Shown here: positions 46,101-58,568 of the stretch, piece by piece | How the letters are laid out: each line of letters begins with the position of its first letter | Position numbering within the stretch: position 1 is the stretch's first letter | Source: Muricea muricata | Lineage: Eukaryota > Cnidaria > Anthozoa > Malacalcyonacea > Plexauridae | Direction of reading: 5' to 3' | Length of the DNA stretch: 64,000 nucleotides | Assembly (NCBI GenBank): GCA_963855995.1 | Contig: OY979723.1 | Location: 6,446,176 to 6,510,175, forward strand | Position numbers and translations under genes: made by a program | The notes under the pieces: model-generated | What the model was told of the DNA's origin: nothing | Database searches by the model: none | The model's input: the letters and a program-made list of their open reading frames with translations, nothing else

Positions 46101-49100
46101 ATTACATGGAAATGATGTAAAATTCTTCATGCATTACCGGATCAGCTCACGCTCGGATTTTAGCTAAGTTTGGGGCACTAGAGATGTACTTGGGACACTC
46201 TGCTAGTGTTGACCACTATCTTTGAACTTTTCCCACTTTGGTATATTGGCCTGAATTTTTGAAATTTTTCTAAATGCGATGAAATGTCATGAAACTCAGC
46301 TCAAATTGATGAATTAGGTAATTGTATATGAAAAAACTTAGTTTGGAACCGGAACAACTTATCTTATTGCTGTTTTAGGATTTGACTCGTTTCACCTATT
46401 GTGGCTGAACATTGGCCTTGGATGTGGTAAGTGTTTTCATTCGGCATTTTCCCATATTACATGGAAATGATGTAAAATTCTTCATGCATTACCGGATCAG
46501 CTCACGCTCGGATTTTAGCTAAGTTTGGGGCACTAGAGATGTACTTGAAACACTCTGCTAGTGTTGACCACTATGTTTGAACTTTTCCCACTTTGGTATA
46601 TTGGCCTGAATTTTTGAAATTTTTCTAAATGCGATGAAATGTCATGAAACTTAGCTCAAAATGATGAACTGGGTCATTGTATATGAAAAAACTTAGTTTG
46701 GAACCAGAACAACTTATCTTATTGCTGTTTTAGGATTTGACTCTTTTCACCTATTTTTGCTGAACATTGGCCTTGGATGTGGTAAGTGTTTTCATTCGGC
46801 ATTTTCCCATATTACATGGAAATGATGTAAAATTCTTCATGCATGACCGGATCAGCTCACGCTCGGATTTTAGCTAAGTTTGGAACACTAGGGATGTACT
46901 CGGGACACTCTGCTAGTTTTGACCACTATGTTTGAACTTTTCCCACTTTGGTATATTGGCCTGAATTTTTGAAATTTTTCTAAATGCGATGAAATGTCAT
47001 GAAACTTAGCTCAAAATGATCAATTAGGTCATTGTATATGAAAAAACTTGGTTTGGAACCGGAACAACTTATCTTATTGCTGTTTTAGGATTTGACTCGT
47101 TCACCTATTTTGGCTGAACATTGGCCTTGGATGTGGTGAGTGTTTTCATTCGGCATTTTCCCATATTACATGGAAATGATGTAAAATTCTTCATGCATTA
47201 CCGGATCAGCTCACGCTCGGATTTTAGCTAAATTTGGGGCACTAGAGATGTACTTGGGACACTCTGCTTGTGTTGACCACTATGTTTGAACTTTTCCCAC
47301 TTTTGTATATTGGCCTGAATTTTTGAAATTTTTCTAAATGCGATGAAATGTCATGAAACTTAGCTCAAAATGATGAATTAGGTCATTGTATATGAAAAAA
47401 CTTAGTTTGGAACCGGAACAACTTATCTTATTGCTGTTTTAGGATTTGACTCATTTCACCTATTTTGGCTGAACATTGGCCTTGGATGTGGTAAGTGTTT
47501 TCATTCGGCATTTTCCCATATTACATGGAAATGATGTAAAATTCTTCATGCATTACCAGATCAGCTCACGCTCGGATTTTAGCTAAGTTTGGGGCACTAG
47601 AGATGTACTTGGGAGGCTCTGCTAGTGTTGACCACTATGTTTGAACTTTTCCCACTTTGGTATATTGGCCTGAATTTTTGAAATTTTTCTAAATGCGATG
47701 AAATGTCATGAAACTTAGCTCAAAATGATGAACTGGGTCATTGTATATGAAAAAACTTAGTTTGGAACCAGAACAACTTATCTTATTGCTGTTTTAGGAT
47801 TTGACTCTTTTCACCTATTTTTGCTGAACATTGGCCTTCGATGTGGTAAGTGTTTTCATTCGGCATTTTCCCATATTACATGGAAATGATGTAAAATTCT
47901 TCATGCATTACCGGATCAGCTCACGCTCGGATTTTAGCTAAATTTGGGGCACTAGAGATGTACTTGGGACACTCTGCTTGTGTTGACCACTATGTTTGAA
48001 CTTTTCCCACTTTTGTATATTGGCCTGAATTTTTGAAATTTTTCTAAATGCGATGAAATGTCATGAAACTTAGCTCAAAATGATGAATTAGGTCATTGTA
48101 TATGAAAAAACTTAGTTTGGAACCGGAACAACTTATCTTATTGCTGTTTTAGGATTTGACTCATTTCACCTATTTTGGCTGAACATTGGCCTTGGATGTG
48201 GTAAGTGTTTTCATTCGGCATTTTCCCATATTACATGGAAATGATGTAAAATTCTTCATGCATTACCAGATCAGCTCACGCTCGGATTTTAGCTAAGTTT
48301 GGGGCACTAGAGATGTACTTGGGAGGCTCTGCTAGTGTTGACCACTATGTTTGAACTTTTCCCACTTTGGTATATTGGCCTGAATTTTTGAAATTTTTCT
48401 AAATGCGATGAAATGTCATGAAACTTAGCTCAAAATGATGAACTGGGTCATTGTATATGAAAAAACTTAGTTTGGAACCAGAACAACTTATCTTATTGCT
48501 GTTTTAGGATTTGACTCTTTTCACCTATTTTTGCTGAACATTGGCCTTCGATGTGGTAAGTGTTTTCATTCGGCATTTTCCCATATTACATGGAAATGAT
48601 GTAAAATTCTTCATGCATGACCGGATCAGCTCACGCTCGGATTTTAGCTAAGTTTGGAAAACTAGGGATGTACTCGGGACACTCTGCTAGTTTTGACCAC
48701 TATGTTTGAACTTTTCCCACTTTGGTATATTGGCCTGAATTTTTGAAATTTTTCTAAATGCGATGAAATGTCATGAAACTTAGCTCAAAATGATCAATTA
48801 GGTCATTGTATATGAAAAAACTTGGTTTGGAACCGGAACAACTTATCTTATTGCTGTTTTAGGATTTGACTCGTTCACCTATTTTGGCTGAACATTGGCC
48901 TTGGATGTGGTGAGTGTTTTCATTCGGCATTTTCCCATATTACATGGAAATGATGTAAAATTCTTCATGCATTACCGGATCAGCTCACGCTCGGATTTTA
49001 GCTAAATTTGGGGCACTAGAGATGTACTTGGGACACTCTGCTTGTGTTGACCACTATGTTTGAACTTTTCCCACTTTGGTATATTGGCCTGAATTTTTGA

Positions 49101-51538
49101 AATTTTTCTAAATGCGATGAAATGTCATGAAACTTAGCTCAAAATGATGAATTTGGTCATTCTATATGAAAAAACTTACTTTGGAACCGGAACAACTTAT
49201 CTTATTGCTGTTTTAGGATTTGACTCATTTCACCTATTGTGGCTGAACATTGGCCTTGGATGTGGTAAGTGTTTTCATTCGGCATTTTCGCATATTACAT
49301 GGAAATGATGTAAAATTCTTCATGCATTACCGGATCAGCTCACGCTCGGATTTTAGCTAAGTTTGGGGCACTAGAGATGTACTTGGGACACTCTGCTAGT
49401 GTTGACCACTATCTTTGAACTTTTCCCACTTTGGTATATTGGCCTGAATTTTTGAAATTTTTCTAAATGCGATGAAATGTCATGAAACTCAGCTCAAATT
49501 GATGAATTAGGTAATTGTATATGAAAAAACTTAGTTTGGAACCGGAACAACTTATCTTATTGCTGTTTTAGGATTTGACTCGTTTCACCTATTGTGGCTG
49601 AACATTGGCCTTGGATGTGGTAAGTGTTTTCATTTGGCATTTTCCCATATTACATGGAAATGATGTAAAAATCTTCATGCATTACCGGATCAGCTCACGC
49701 TCGGATTTTGCTAAGTTTCGAACACTAGAGATGTACTCGGGACACTCTGCTAGTGTTGACCACTATGTTTGAACTTTTCCCACTTTGGTATATTGGCCTG
49801 AATTTTTGAAATTTTTCTAAATGCGATGAAATGTCATGAAACTTAGCTCAAAATGATAAATTAGGTCATTGTATATGAAAAAACTTAGTTTGGAACCGGA
49901 ACAACTTATCTTATTGCTGTTTTAGGATTTGACTCATTTCACCTATTTTGGCTGAACATTGGCCTTGGATGTGGTAAGTGTTTTCATTCGGCATTTTCCC
50001 ATATTACATGGAAATGATGTAAAATTCTTCATGCATGACCGGATCAGCTCATGCTCGGATTTTAGCTAAGTTTGGAACACTAGGGATGTACTCGGGACAC
50101 TCTGCTAGTTTTGACCACTATGTTTGAACTTTTCCCACTTTGGTATATTGGGCTGAATTTTTGAAATTTTTCTAAATGCGATGAAATGTCATGAAACTTA
50201 GCTCAAAATGATCAATTAGGTCATTGTATATGAAAAAACTTGGTTTGGAACCGGAACAACTTATCTTATTGCTGTTTTAGGATTTGACTCGTTCACCTAT
50301 TTTGGCTGAACATTGGCCTTGGATGTGGTGAGTGTTTTCATTCGGCATTTTCCCATATTACATGGAAATGATGTAAAATTCTTCATGCATTACCGGATCA
50401 GCTCACGCTCGGATTTTAGCTAAATTTGGGGCACTAGAGATGTACTTGGGACACTCTGCTTGTGTTGACCACTATGTTTGAACTTTTCCCACTTTGGTAT
50501 ATTGGCCTGAATTTTTGAAATTTTTCTAAATGCGATGAAATGTCATGAAACTTAGCTCAAAATGATGAATTTGGTCATTCTATATGAAAAAACTTAGTTT
50601 GGAACCAGAACAACTTATCTTATTGCTGTTTTAGGATTTGACTCATTTCACCTATTTTGGCTGAACATTGGCCTTGGATGTGGTAAGTGTTTTCATTCGG
50701 CATTTTCCCATATTACATGGAAATGATGTAAAATTCTTCATGCATTACCGGATCAGCCCACGCTCGGATTTTAGCTAAGTTTGGGGCACTAGAGATGTAC
50801 TTGGGAGGCTCTGCTAGTGTTGACCACTATGTTTCAACTTTTCCCACTTTGGTATATTGGCCTGAATTTTTGAAATTTTTCTAAATGCGATGAAATGTCA
50901 TGAAACTTAGCTCAAAATGATGAATTAGGTAATTGTATATGAAGAAACTTAGTTTGGAACCGGAACAACTTATCTTATTGCTGTTTTAGGATTTGACTCA
51001 TTTCACCTATTTTGGCTGAACATTGGCCTTGGATGTGGTAAGTGTTTTCATTCGGCATTTTCCCATATTACATGGAAATGATGTAAAATTCTTCATGCAT
51101 TACCGGATCAGCTCACGCTCGGATTTTAGCTAAGTTTGGGGCACTAGAGATGTACTTGAAACACTCTGCTAGTGTTGACCACTATGTTTGAACTTTTCCC
51201 ACTTTGGTATATTGGCCTGAATTTTTGAAATTTTTCTAAATGCGATGAAATGTCATGAAACTTAGCTCAAAATGATGAACTGGGTCATTGTATATGAAAA
51301 AACTTAGTTTGGAACCAGAACAACTTATCTTATTGCTGTTTTAGGATTTGACTCGTTTAACCTATTTTTGCTGAACATTGGCCTTGGATGTGGTAAGTGT
51401 TTTCATTTGGCATTTTCCCATATTACATGGAAATGATGTAAAATTCTTCGTGCATGACCGGATCAGCTCACGCTCGGATTTTAGCTAAGTTTGGAACACT
51501 AGAGATGTACTTGGGAGGCTCTGCTAGTGTTGACCACT
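40146..51538. repeat. 355-bp satellite array, about 32 monomers, higher-order periodicity
   Basis: The monomer includes CTTATCTTATTGCTGTTTTA, GGCTGAACATTGGCCTTGGA, CATGCATTACCGGATCAGCT, CACTCTGCTAGTGTTGACCA and TTGAACTTTTCCCACTTTGG. Successive copies of AACTTATC are 354-355 bp apart (40325, 40680, 41035, 41389, 41744). Monomer variants recur at three-unit spacing (CCGGGTCAGC at 41171 and 42235, 1,064 bp) and at two-unit spacing (CATTACCAGATCAG near 47550 and 48260, 710 bp). Each monomer carries TTTTAG and GTAAGT/GTGAGT signals around a 48-nt segment. The array runs into the gap and its true length is unknown. Confidence 0.95.
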
Positions 51539-51738
51539 NNNNNNNNNNNNNNNNNNNNNNNNNNNNNNNNNNNNNNNNNNNNNNNNNNNNNNNNNNNNNN
51601 NNNNNNNNNNNNNNNNNNNNNNNNNNNNNNNNNNNNNNNNNNNNNNNNNNNNNNNNNNNNNNNNNNNNNNNNNNNNNNNNNNNNNNNNNNNNNNNNNNNN
51701 NNNNNNNNNNNNNNNNNNNNNNNNNNNNNNNNNNNNNN
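51539..51738. other. Assembly gap (200 N)
   Basis: Exactly 200 unknown bases separate the satellite from the transposon array. A round number suggests a placeholder of unknown true size. Open frames spanning it are meaningless. Confidence 0.98.
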
Positions 51739-52526
51739 GCTTTGCGAGCAGCAACGCTTCGTTGAGATGGATCATTGTCCATAATGAACCATTTTCGTCC
51801 ACGTTTACGCGAGAACAGAAGAGGAAACTTGTTCTGCACAAACCAAGCAAAATACCTTCCGGTCATTTTCTCGTATTCCTCGACCATAACGGCTCCCTGC
51901 TTGTAGGAAATTGCAACGAGTAGGTGCAGACGTTTCCCACCAGCAAGACTTTTTGACCCTTTCGCAGTAACCTGTAAACCCTACGACCTTTTCCTCCACA
52001 CCCGCCCTCTTGGAGCTAATGCGTCACTAAGAGGCCTGGTCTTGTGAACAGAAGATACCCCGTCTAAATAGAATGCAATACTTCGAGTGAAGAAATTTGG
52101 GCTTGTCGATAGTAATTTCTTGCACTCACATGCAAATGCCTTTCGTTTCCTACGGTCACCGTTTGTTACAACTCCCTTTTTTACGTGCTGGTAGAAAGTT
52201 AAAACCAGCCGCTTTCACCTCTCGATAAATGGTACGGTATGATATTTCGCGTGATAATAGGCCCCTTTGGGCAACCAAACGCTGAACAGTAAAGTTTGGG
52301 TCTTCATTTCGAATAGTATTAATTGTTCTTATTAGTTTTCTTCGATCTCTGTCTGTCAGCTTCTTCGGCCTACCAATATTTTTGGGTTTAATTATGCTGC
52401 GTTTTTCCTGGACACTGTCCCTGAGAATAAGCGAAACAGGTGGTTTGGATATATTCGCCTTTTTAGCAATCACTCTGCATGAATACTTTTTTCTCGGCCA
52501 AGGAAAAGAACATATGCTCGCGTCAT
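51739..52526 (-). pseudogene. Transposase of copy 0, C-terminus lost in the gap
   Basis: Reads the DNA-binding part (52156-52473: AKKANISKPPVSLILRDS, GRPKKLTDRDRRKLI) and the first catalytic Asp region, with the same frameshift and in-frame TAG as the other copies. The motif FIMDNDPSQRS is present at the gap edge; SPDLNPIEN is lost. Confidence 0.8.
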
Positions 52527-53134
52527 ATCGTAAATCCGTACATTATACTTCATAATTGTTCGCTGGGGGAAAGAACTAGCTGTGATTCATTATGAATGAC
52601 GCGCCTTTTATAATACTACCACTTCAATGCCAGGGTGGATACACAACATGACGCATAGTTTGCATAAGTATCAAATGATAAACACCCAATGATAATTGCA
52701 TTTTGTCCTAAATACGTTTACGTATTTTAAAATCCAGATAAATCGAGATGTCTTCCTTGCGTTGGCGAAAAGCAAAATCACCAATGTCCGATCACTTGTA
52801 GTATCCAGTCGCAAAATGACTGACGCATACATGTAAAGAAAAATCCGTGCTAATTGTATGTGTTGAACATCTCTGCGCTTTAAAACGTCCGTCAACTTAG
52901 TCATTTGCGAATACTGTCAAAAATACTCTCAAATACACGCATTTTTAACTTCAGAACTAAATTTTAATTCATTAATATAAATGAACCTCACAGACAATCA
53001 GTGACAAAACACTCTGGACAAAATATCAAATAACACTACACTGCTGTATATTTGACCCCCCGTGCCCCCCTTTCAATGTTGAAGCGAACAATTATGACAC
53101 AAAATGTTGTATACAACACCAACAACATTGTTTA

Positions 53135-53152
53135 GGGTGGGGGGAGGGAGGG
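53135..53152 (+). other. G-quadruplex-forming tract (copy 0)
   Basis: GGGTGGGGGGAGGGAGGG: four G runs of at least three with one-base spacers. Repeated in each transposon copy (55581-55598, 58027-58049, 60478-60502, 62931-62948) with a central G run of 6, 6, 11, 13 and 6. Confidence 0.7.
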
Positions 53153-53669
53153 AGCTGCTTTATCTAAGCAACTCTCTAAAAATTGTGTTACTTGTAGGTT
53201 GAGAAGCAACTGTCCAAAACAGTTTTGTCACTGATTGTATTAAAGCCATATCCTGCCAGATTGTATTGCATTGTTAAAAAATTTGGAATCTCTTGCGACG
53301 AGCAAAGAAATATCACTCCCTGTGGCTGTTGCTTTGCCGAATTTTTATGAAAGAAGTAACTATTCATTATGTTAGGTGAACACACAATTTCGGACATTTC
53401 TAACAATATCAATTTTGTGCACGAATATTTTGTGTAAGTAAAGCGCTTATGTCAGCAAATTTATCTCACGATTCCCACTCCTACTTAAGTAATAGTTATG
53501 GGGTAAAAGTATAATCAGATGAACTATTACTCAAATTTTCTCGCATTCCTTATTCGATTAACCTATAATGAATTGACTTGGATCTTTACTTTACGTAATA
53601 TCAATAATATGACATGAAAATCTATATTTTACCTCACGGTTCCCACTTTTCAAACAAAATAATGTGAGA

Positions 53670-53671
53670 TG
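53670..53671. repeat. TG joint between copies 0 and A
   Basis: The only two bases between GTGAGA of one copy and TCTCAC of the next. The same TG lies at 56116-56117, 58567-58568, 61020-61021 and 63466-63467. It sits where a Tc1 element would show its TA target and may be a mutated TA. Confidence 0.8.
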
Positions 53672-56115
53672 TCTCACTTTACTTATTGAATAAAGTGGGA
53701 ACCGTCGCTTTTAGCAGCTCGTTTCTCTGTATAGCGCTCTTTGTAAGCGTATTTAGACTATAAATGTTCATATTACTTGCACATACTCATGCCATGAATT
53801 TTATTTTTCGAAAACGATAAAATACGGTCAAATATCATGAAACGTACTGCATTAGCGTATGTGGGAATCGTTTAAGCGGAAGCGTGTCTTGCAAACGTTT
53901 CCATAGTAATTTGTTAATATTTTGTTCGATACCCATTTCTCTGCAATACAGCGTTAATTCGCTTTGGCACACTTGTAATTATATTATCTACATAATCTAC
54001 AGGGATGTTATGTAAAGTTTTTATAACTCTACTTTTAAATTCCTGCCATGTCTCTCGTACAATTTGCGAATCTATAACTTGTCGCTCGAGCCCTTTTTTT
54101 GCTATATGGAACATGTTTTCGATTGGATTTAAGTCTGGAGATCTTGCTGGAATGCAGAATAATTCACAGCATTCTTTCTCTATAGCTTTGCGAGCAGCAA
54201 CGCTTCGTTGAGATGGATCATTGTCCATAATGAACCATTTTCGTCCACGTTTACGCGAGAACAGAAGAGGAAACTTGTTCTGCACAAACCAAGCAAAATA
54301 CCTTCCGGTCATTTTCTCGTATTCCTCGACCATAACGGCTCCCTGCTTGTAGGAAATTGCAACGAGTAGGTGCAGACGTTTCCCACCAGCAAGACTTTTT
54401 GACCCTTTCGCAGTAACCTGTAAACCCTACGACCTTTTCCTCCACACCCGCCCTCTTGGAGCTAATGCGTCACTAAGAGGCCTGGTCTTGTGAACAGAAG
54501 ATACCCCGTCTAAATAGAATGCAATACTTCGAGTGAAGAAATTTGGGCTTGTCGATAGTAATTTCTTGCACTCACATGCAAATGCCTTTCGTTTCCTACG
54601 GTCACCGTTTGTTACAACTCCCTTTTTTACGTGCTGGTAGAAAGTTAAAACCAGCCGCTTTCACCTCTCGATAAATGGTACGGTATGATATTTCGCGTGA
54701 TAATAGGCCCCTTTGGGCAACCAAACGCTGAACAGTAAAGTTTGGGTCTTCATTTCGAATGGTATTAATTGTTCTTATTAGTTTTCTTCGATCTCTGTCT
54801 GTCAGCTTCTTCGGCCTACCAATATTTTTGGGTTTAATTATGCTGCGTTTTTCCTGGACACTGTCCCTGAGAATAAGCGAAACAGGTGGTTTGGATATAT
54901 TCGCCTTTTTAGCAATCACTCTGCATGAATACTTTTTTCTCGGCCAAGGAAAAGAACATATGCTCGCGTCATATCGTAAATCCGTACATTATACTTCATA
55001 ATTGTTCGCTGGGGGAAAGAACTAGCTGTGATTCATTATGAATGACGCGCCTTTTATAATACTACCACTTCAATGCCAGGGTGGATACACAACATGACGC
55101 ATAGTTTGCATAAGTATCAAATGATAAACACCCAATGATAATTGCATTTTGTCCTAAATACGTTTACGTATTTTAAAATCCAGATAAATCGAGATGTCTT
55201 CCTTGCGTTGGCGAAAAGCAAAATCACCAATGTCCGATCACTTGTAGTATCCAGTCGCAAAATGACTGACGCATACATGTAAAGAAAAATCCGTGCTAAT
55301 TGTATGTGTTGAACATCTCTGCGCTTTAAAACGTCCGTCAACTTAGTCATTTGCGAATACTGTCAAAAATACTCTCAAATACACGCATTTTTAACTTCAG
55401 AACTAAATTTTAATTCATTAATATAAATGAACCTCACAGACAATCAGTGACAAAACACTCTGGACAAAATATCAAATAACACTACACTGCTGTATATTTG
55501 ACCCCCCGTGCCCCCCTTTCAATGTTGAAGCGAACAATTATGACACAAAATGTTGTATACAACACCAACAACATTGTTTAGGGTGGGGGGAGGGAGGGAG
55601 CTGCTTTATCTAAGCAACTCTCTAAAAATTGTGTTACTTGTAGGTTGAGAAGCAACTGTCCAAAACAGTTTTGTCACTGATTGTATTAAAGCCATATCCT
55701 GCCAGATTGTATTGCATTGTTAAAAAATTTGGAATCTCTTGCGACGAGCAAAGAAATATCACTCCCTGTGGCTGTTGCTTTGCCGAATTTTTATGAAAGA
55801 AGTAACTATTCATTATGTTAGGTGAACACACAATTTCGGACATTTCTAACAATATCAATTTTGTGCACGAATATTTTGTGTAAGTAAAGCGCTTATGTCA
55901 GCAAATTTATCTCACGATTCCCACTCCTACTTAAGTAATAGTTATGGGGTAAAAGTATAATCAGATGAACTATTACTCAAATTTTCTCGCATTCCTTATT
56001 CGATTAACCTATAATGAATTGACTTGGATCTTTACTTTACGTAATATCAATAATATGACATGAAAATCTATATTTTACCTCACGGTTCCCACTTTTCAAA
56101 CAAAATAATGTGAGA
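53672..56115 (-). mobile_element. Tc1-like IR/DR transposon, copy A (complete, 2,444 bp)
   Basis: Bounded by TCTCAC (53672-53677) and GTGAGA (56110-56115), with TG on both sides. The left end carries outer GTGGGAACCG (53695-53704) and inner GTGGGAATCG (53861-53870) repeats 166 bp apart. The right end carries inverted counterparts 168 bp apart. Two direct repeats per inverted end, about 166 bp apart, are the IR/DR layout of Sleeping Beauty-type Tc1 elements, where transposase binds. The transposase lies near the left end on the minus strand. About 1.1 kb (54973-56115) has no known gene; minus frames at 55117-55350 and 55634-55858 are kept in all copies but unrecognised. Confidence 0.85.
53914..54972 (-). 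pseudogene. Tc1-like DD34E transposase, copy A, broken
   Basis: From ATG at 54970-54972 the frame MTRAYVLFLGREK stops early. The helix-turn-helix region continues in another frame (54602-54919: AKKANISKPPVSLILRDS, GRPKKLTDRDRRKLI, RTIYREVKAAGF). A second frameshift after SCNKR leads to KLLSTSPNFFTRSIAFYLDG (first Asp, 54508-54510), then RGRVWRKRS and TAG at 54427-54429. The last part (53914-54333) is open: RKWFIMDNDPSQRS (second Asp, 54223-54225) and ARSPDLNPIENMF (Glu, 54118-54120). Counting gives 34 residues between Asp and Glu, so DD34E as in Tc1. All three catalytic residues persist, but two frameshifts and one stop prevent a full protein. A unique G replaces A near 54762. Confidence 0.85.
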
Positions 56116-56117
56116 TG

Positions 56118-58566
56118 TCTCACTTTACTTATTGAATAAAGTGGGAACCGTCGCTTTTAGCAGCTCGTTTCTCTGTATAGCGCTCTTTGTAAGCGTATTT
56201 AGACTATAAATGTTCATATTACTTGCACATACTCATGCCATGAATTTTATTTTTCGAAAACGATAAAATACGGTCAAATATCATGAAACGTACTGCATTA
56301 GCGTATGTGGGAATCGTTTAAGCGGAAGCGTGTCTTGCAAACGTTTCCATAGTAATTTGTTAATATTTTGTTCGATACCCATTTCTCTGCAATACAGCGT
56401 TAATTCGCTTTGGCACACTTGTAATTATATTATCTACATAATCTACAGGGATGTTATGTAAAGTTTTTATAACTCTACTTTTAAATTCCTGCCATGTCTC
56501 TCGTACAATTTGCGAATCTATAACTTGTCGCTCGAGCCCTTTTTTTGCTATATGGAACATGTTTTCGATTGGATTTAAGTCTGGAGATCTTGCTGGAATG
56601 CAGAATAATTCACAGCATTCTTTCTCTATAGCTTTGCGAGCAGCAACGCTTCGTTGAGATGGATCATTGTCCATAATGAACCATTTTCGTCCACGTTTAC
56701 GCGAGAACAGAAGAGGAAACTTGTTCTGCACAAACCAAGCAAAATACCTTCCGGTCATTTTCTCGTATTCCTCGACCATAACGGCTCCCTGCTTGTAGGA
56801 AATTGCAACGAGTAGGTGCAGACGTTTCCCACCAGCAAGACTTTTTGACCCTTTCGCAGTAACCTGTAAACCCTACGACCTTTTCCTCCACACCCGCCCT
56901 CTTGGAGCTAATGCGTCACTAAGAGGCCTGGTCTTGTGAACAGAAGATACCCCGTCTAAATAGAATGCAATACTTCGAGTGAAGAAATTTGGGCTTGTCG
57001 ATAGTAATTTCTTGCACTCACATGCAAATGCCTTTCGTTTCCTACGGTCACCGTTTGTTACAACTCCCTTTTTTACGTGCTGGTAGAAAGTTAAAACCAG
57101 CCGCTTTCACCTCTCGATAAATGGTACGGTATGATATTTCGCGTGATAATAGGCCCCTTTGGGCAACCAAACGCTGAACAGTAAAGTTTGGGTCTTCATT
57201 TCGAATAGTATTAATTGTTCTTATTAGTTTTCTTCGATCTCTGTCTGTCAGCTTCTTCGGCCTACCAATATTTTTGGGTTTAATTATGCTGCGTTTTTCC
57301 TGGACACTGTCCCTGAGAATAAGCGAAACAGGTGGTTTGGATATATTCGCCTTTTTAGCAATCACTCTGCATGAATACTTTTTTCTCGGCCAAGGAAAAG
57401 AACATATGCTCGCGTCATATCGTAAATCCGTACATTATACTTCATAATTGTTCGCTGGGGGAAAGAACTAGCTGTGATTCATTATGAATGACGCGCCTTT
57501 TATAATACTACCACTTCAATGCCAGGGTGGATACACAACATGACGCATAGTTTGCATAAGTATCAAATGATAAACACCCAATGATAATTGCATTTTGTCC
57601 TAAATACGTTTACGTATTTTAAAATCCAGATAAATCGAGATGTCTTCCTTGCGTTGGCGAAAAGCAAAATCACCAATGTCCGATCACTTGTAGTATCCAG
57701 TCGCAAAATGACTGACGCATACATGTAAAGAAAAATCCGTGCTAATTGTATGTGTTGAACATCTCTGCGCTTTAAAACGTCCGTCAACTTAGTCATTTGC
57801 GAATACTGTCAAAAATACTCTCAAATACACGCATTTTTAACTTCAGAACTAAATTTTAATTCATTAATATAAATGAACCTCACAGACAATCAGTGACAAA
57901 ACACTCTGGACAAAATATCAAATAACACTACACTGCTGTATATTTGACCCCCCGTGCCCCCCTTTCAATGTTGAAGCGAACAATTATGACACAAAATGTT
58001 GTATACAACACCAACAACATTGTTTAGGGTGGGGGGGGGGGAGGGAGGGAGCTGCTTTATCTAAGCAACTCTCTAAAAATTGTGTTACTTGTAGGTTGAG
58101 AAGCAACTGTCCAAAACAGTTTTGTCACTGATTGTATTAAAGCCATATCCTGCCAGATTGTATTGCATTGTTAAAAAATTTGGAATCTCTTGCGACGAGC
58201 AAAGAAATATCACTCCCTGTGGCTGTTGCTTTGCCGAATTTTTATGAAAGAAGTAACTATTCATTATGTTAGGTGAACACACAATTTCGGACATTTCTAA
58301 CAATATCAATTTTGTGCACGAATATTTTGTGTAAGTAAAGCGCTTATGTCAGCAAATTTATCTCACGATTCCCACTCCTACTTAAGTAATAGTTATGGGG
58401 TAAAAGTATAATCAGATGAACTATTACTCAAATTTTCTCGCATTCCTTATTCGATTAACCTATAATGAATTGACTTGGATCTTTACTTTACGTAATATCA
58501 ATAATATGACATGAAAATCTATATTTTACCTCACGGTTCCCACTTTTCAAACAAAATAATGTGAGA
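56118..58566 (-). mobile_element. Tc1-like IR/DR transposon, copy B (2,449 bp)
   Basis: Same ends and order as copy A. It is longer mainly because the G tract at 58027-58049 has 11 central Gs. It shares with A the C in the GGTATTGC-type site near 56392 (CTGCAATACAG), where copies C, D and E have T. Confidence 0.88.
56360..57418 (-). pseudogene. Tc1-like transposase, copy B, broken
   Basis: Same lesions as copy A: shifted N-terminus, open DNA-binding part 57048-57365, frameshift, TAG in the middle and open catalytic end 56360-56779 with MDNDPSQRS and SPDLNPIEN. Confidence 0.85.
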
Positions 58567-58568
58567 TG

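Larger units (their letters stand above)
51739..53669 (-). mobile_element. Tc1-like IR/DR transposon, copy 0 (cut by the gap)
   Basis: Contains the middle and start of the transposase (51739-52526, minus strand), the 1.1-kb non-coding part and the right terminal region. The right end has two direct repeats, TCACGATTCCCAC (53466-53478) and TCACGGTTCCCAC (53634-53646), and finishes GTGAGA at 53664-53669. It joins copy A through TG. Confidence 0.85.

Noticed and set aside
51454-51887. Open frames crossing the N gap
   Set aside because: They consist mostly of unknown residues. The right part is the transposase of copy 0; the left part is satellite.
54759-55001. 80-codon plus-strand frame unique to copy A
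   Set aside because: Antisense to the transposase DNA-binding region and created by one base change.
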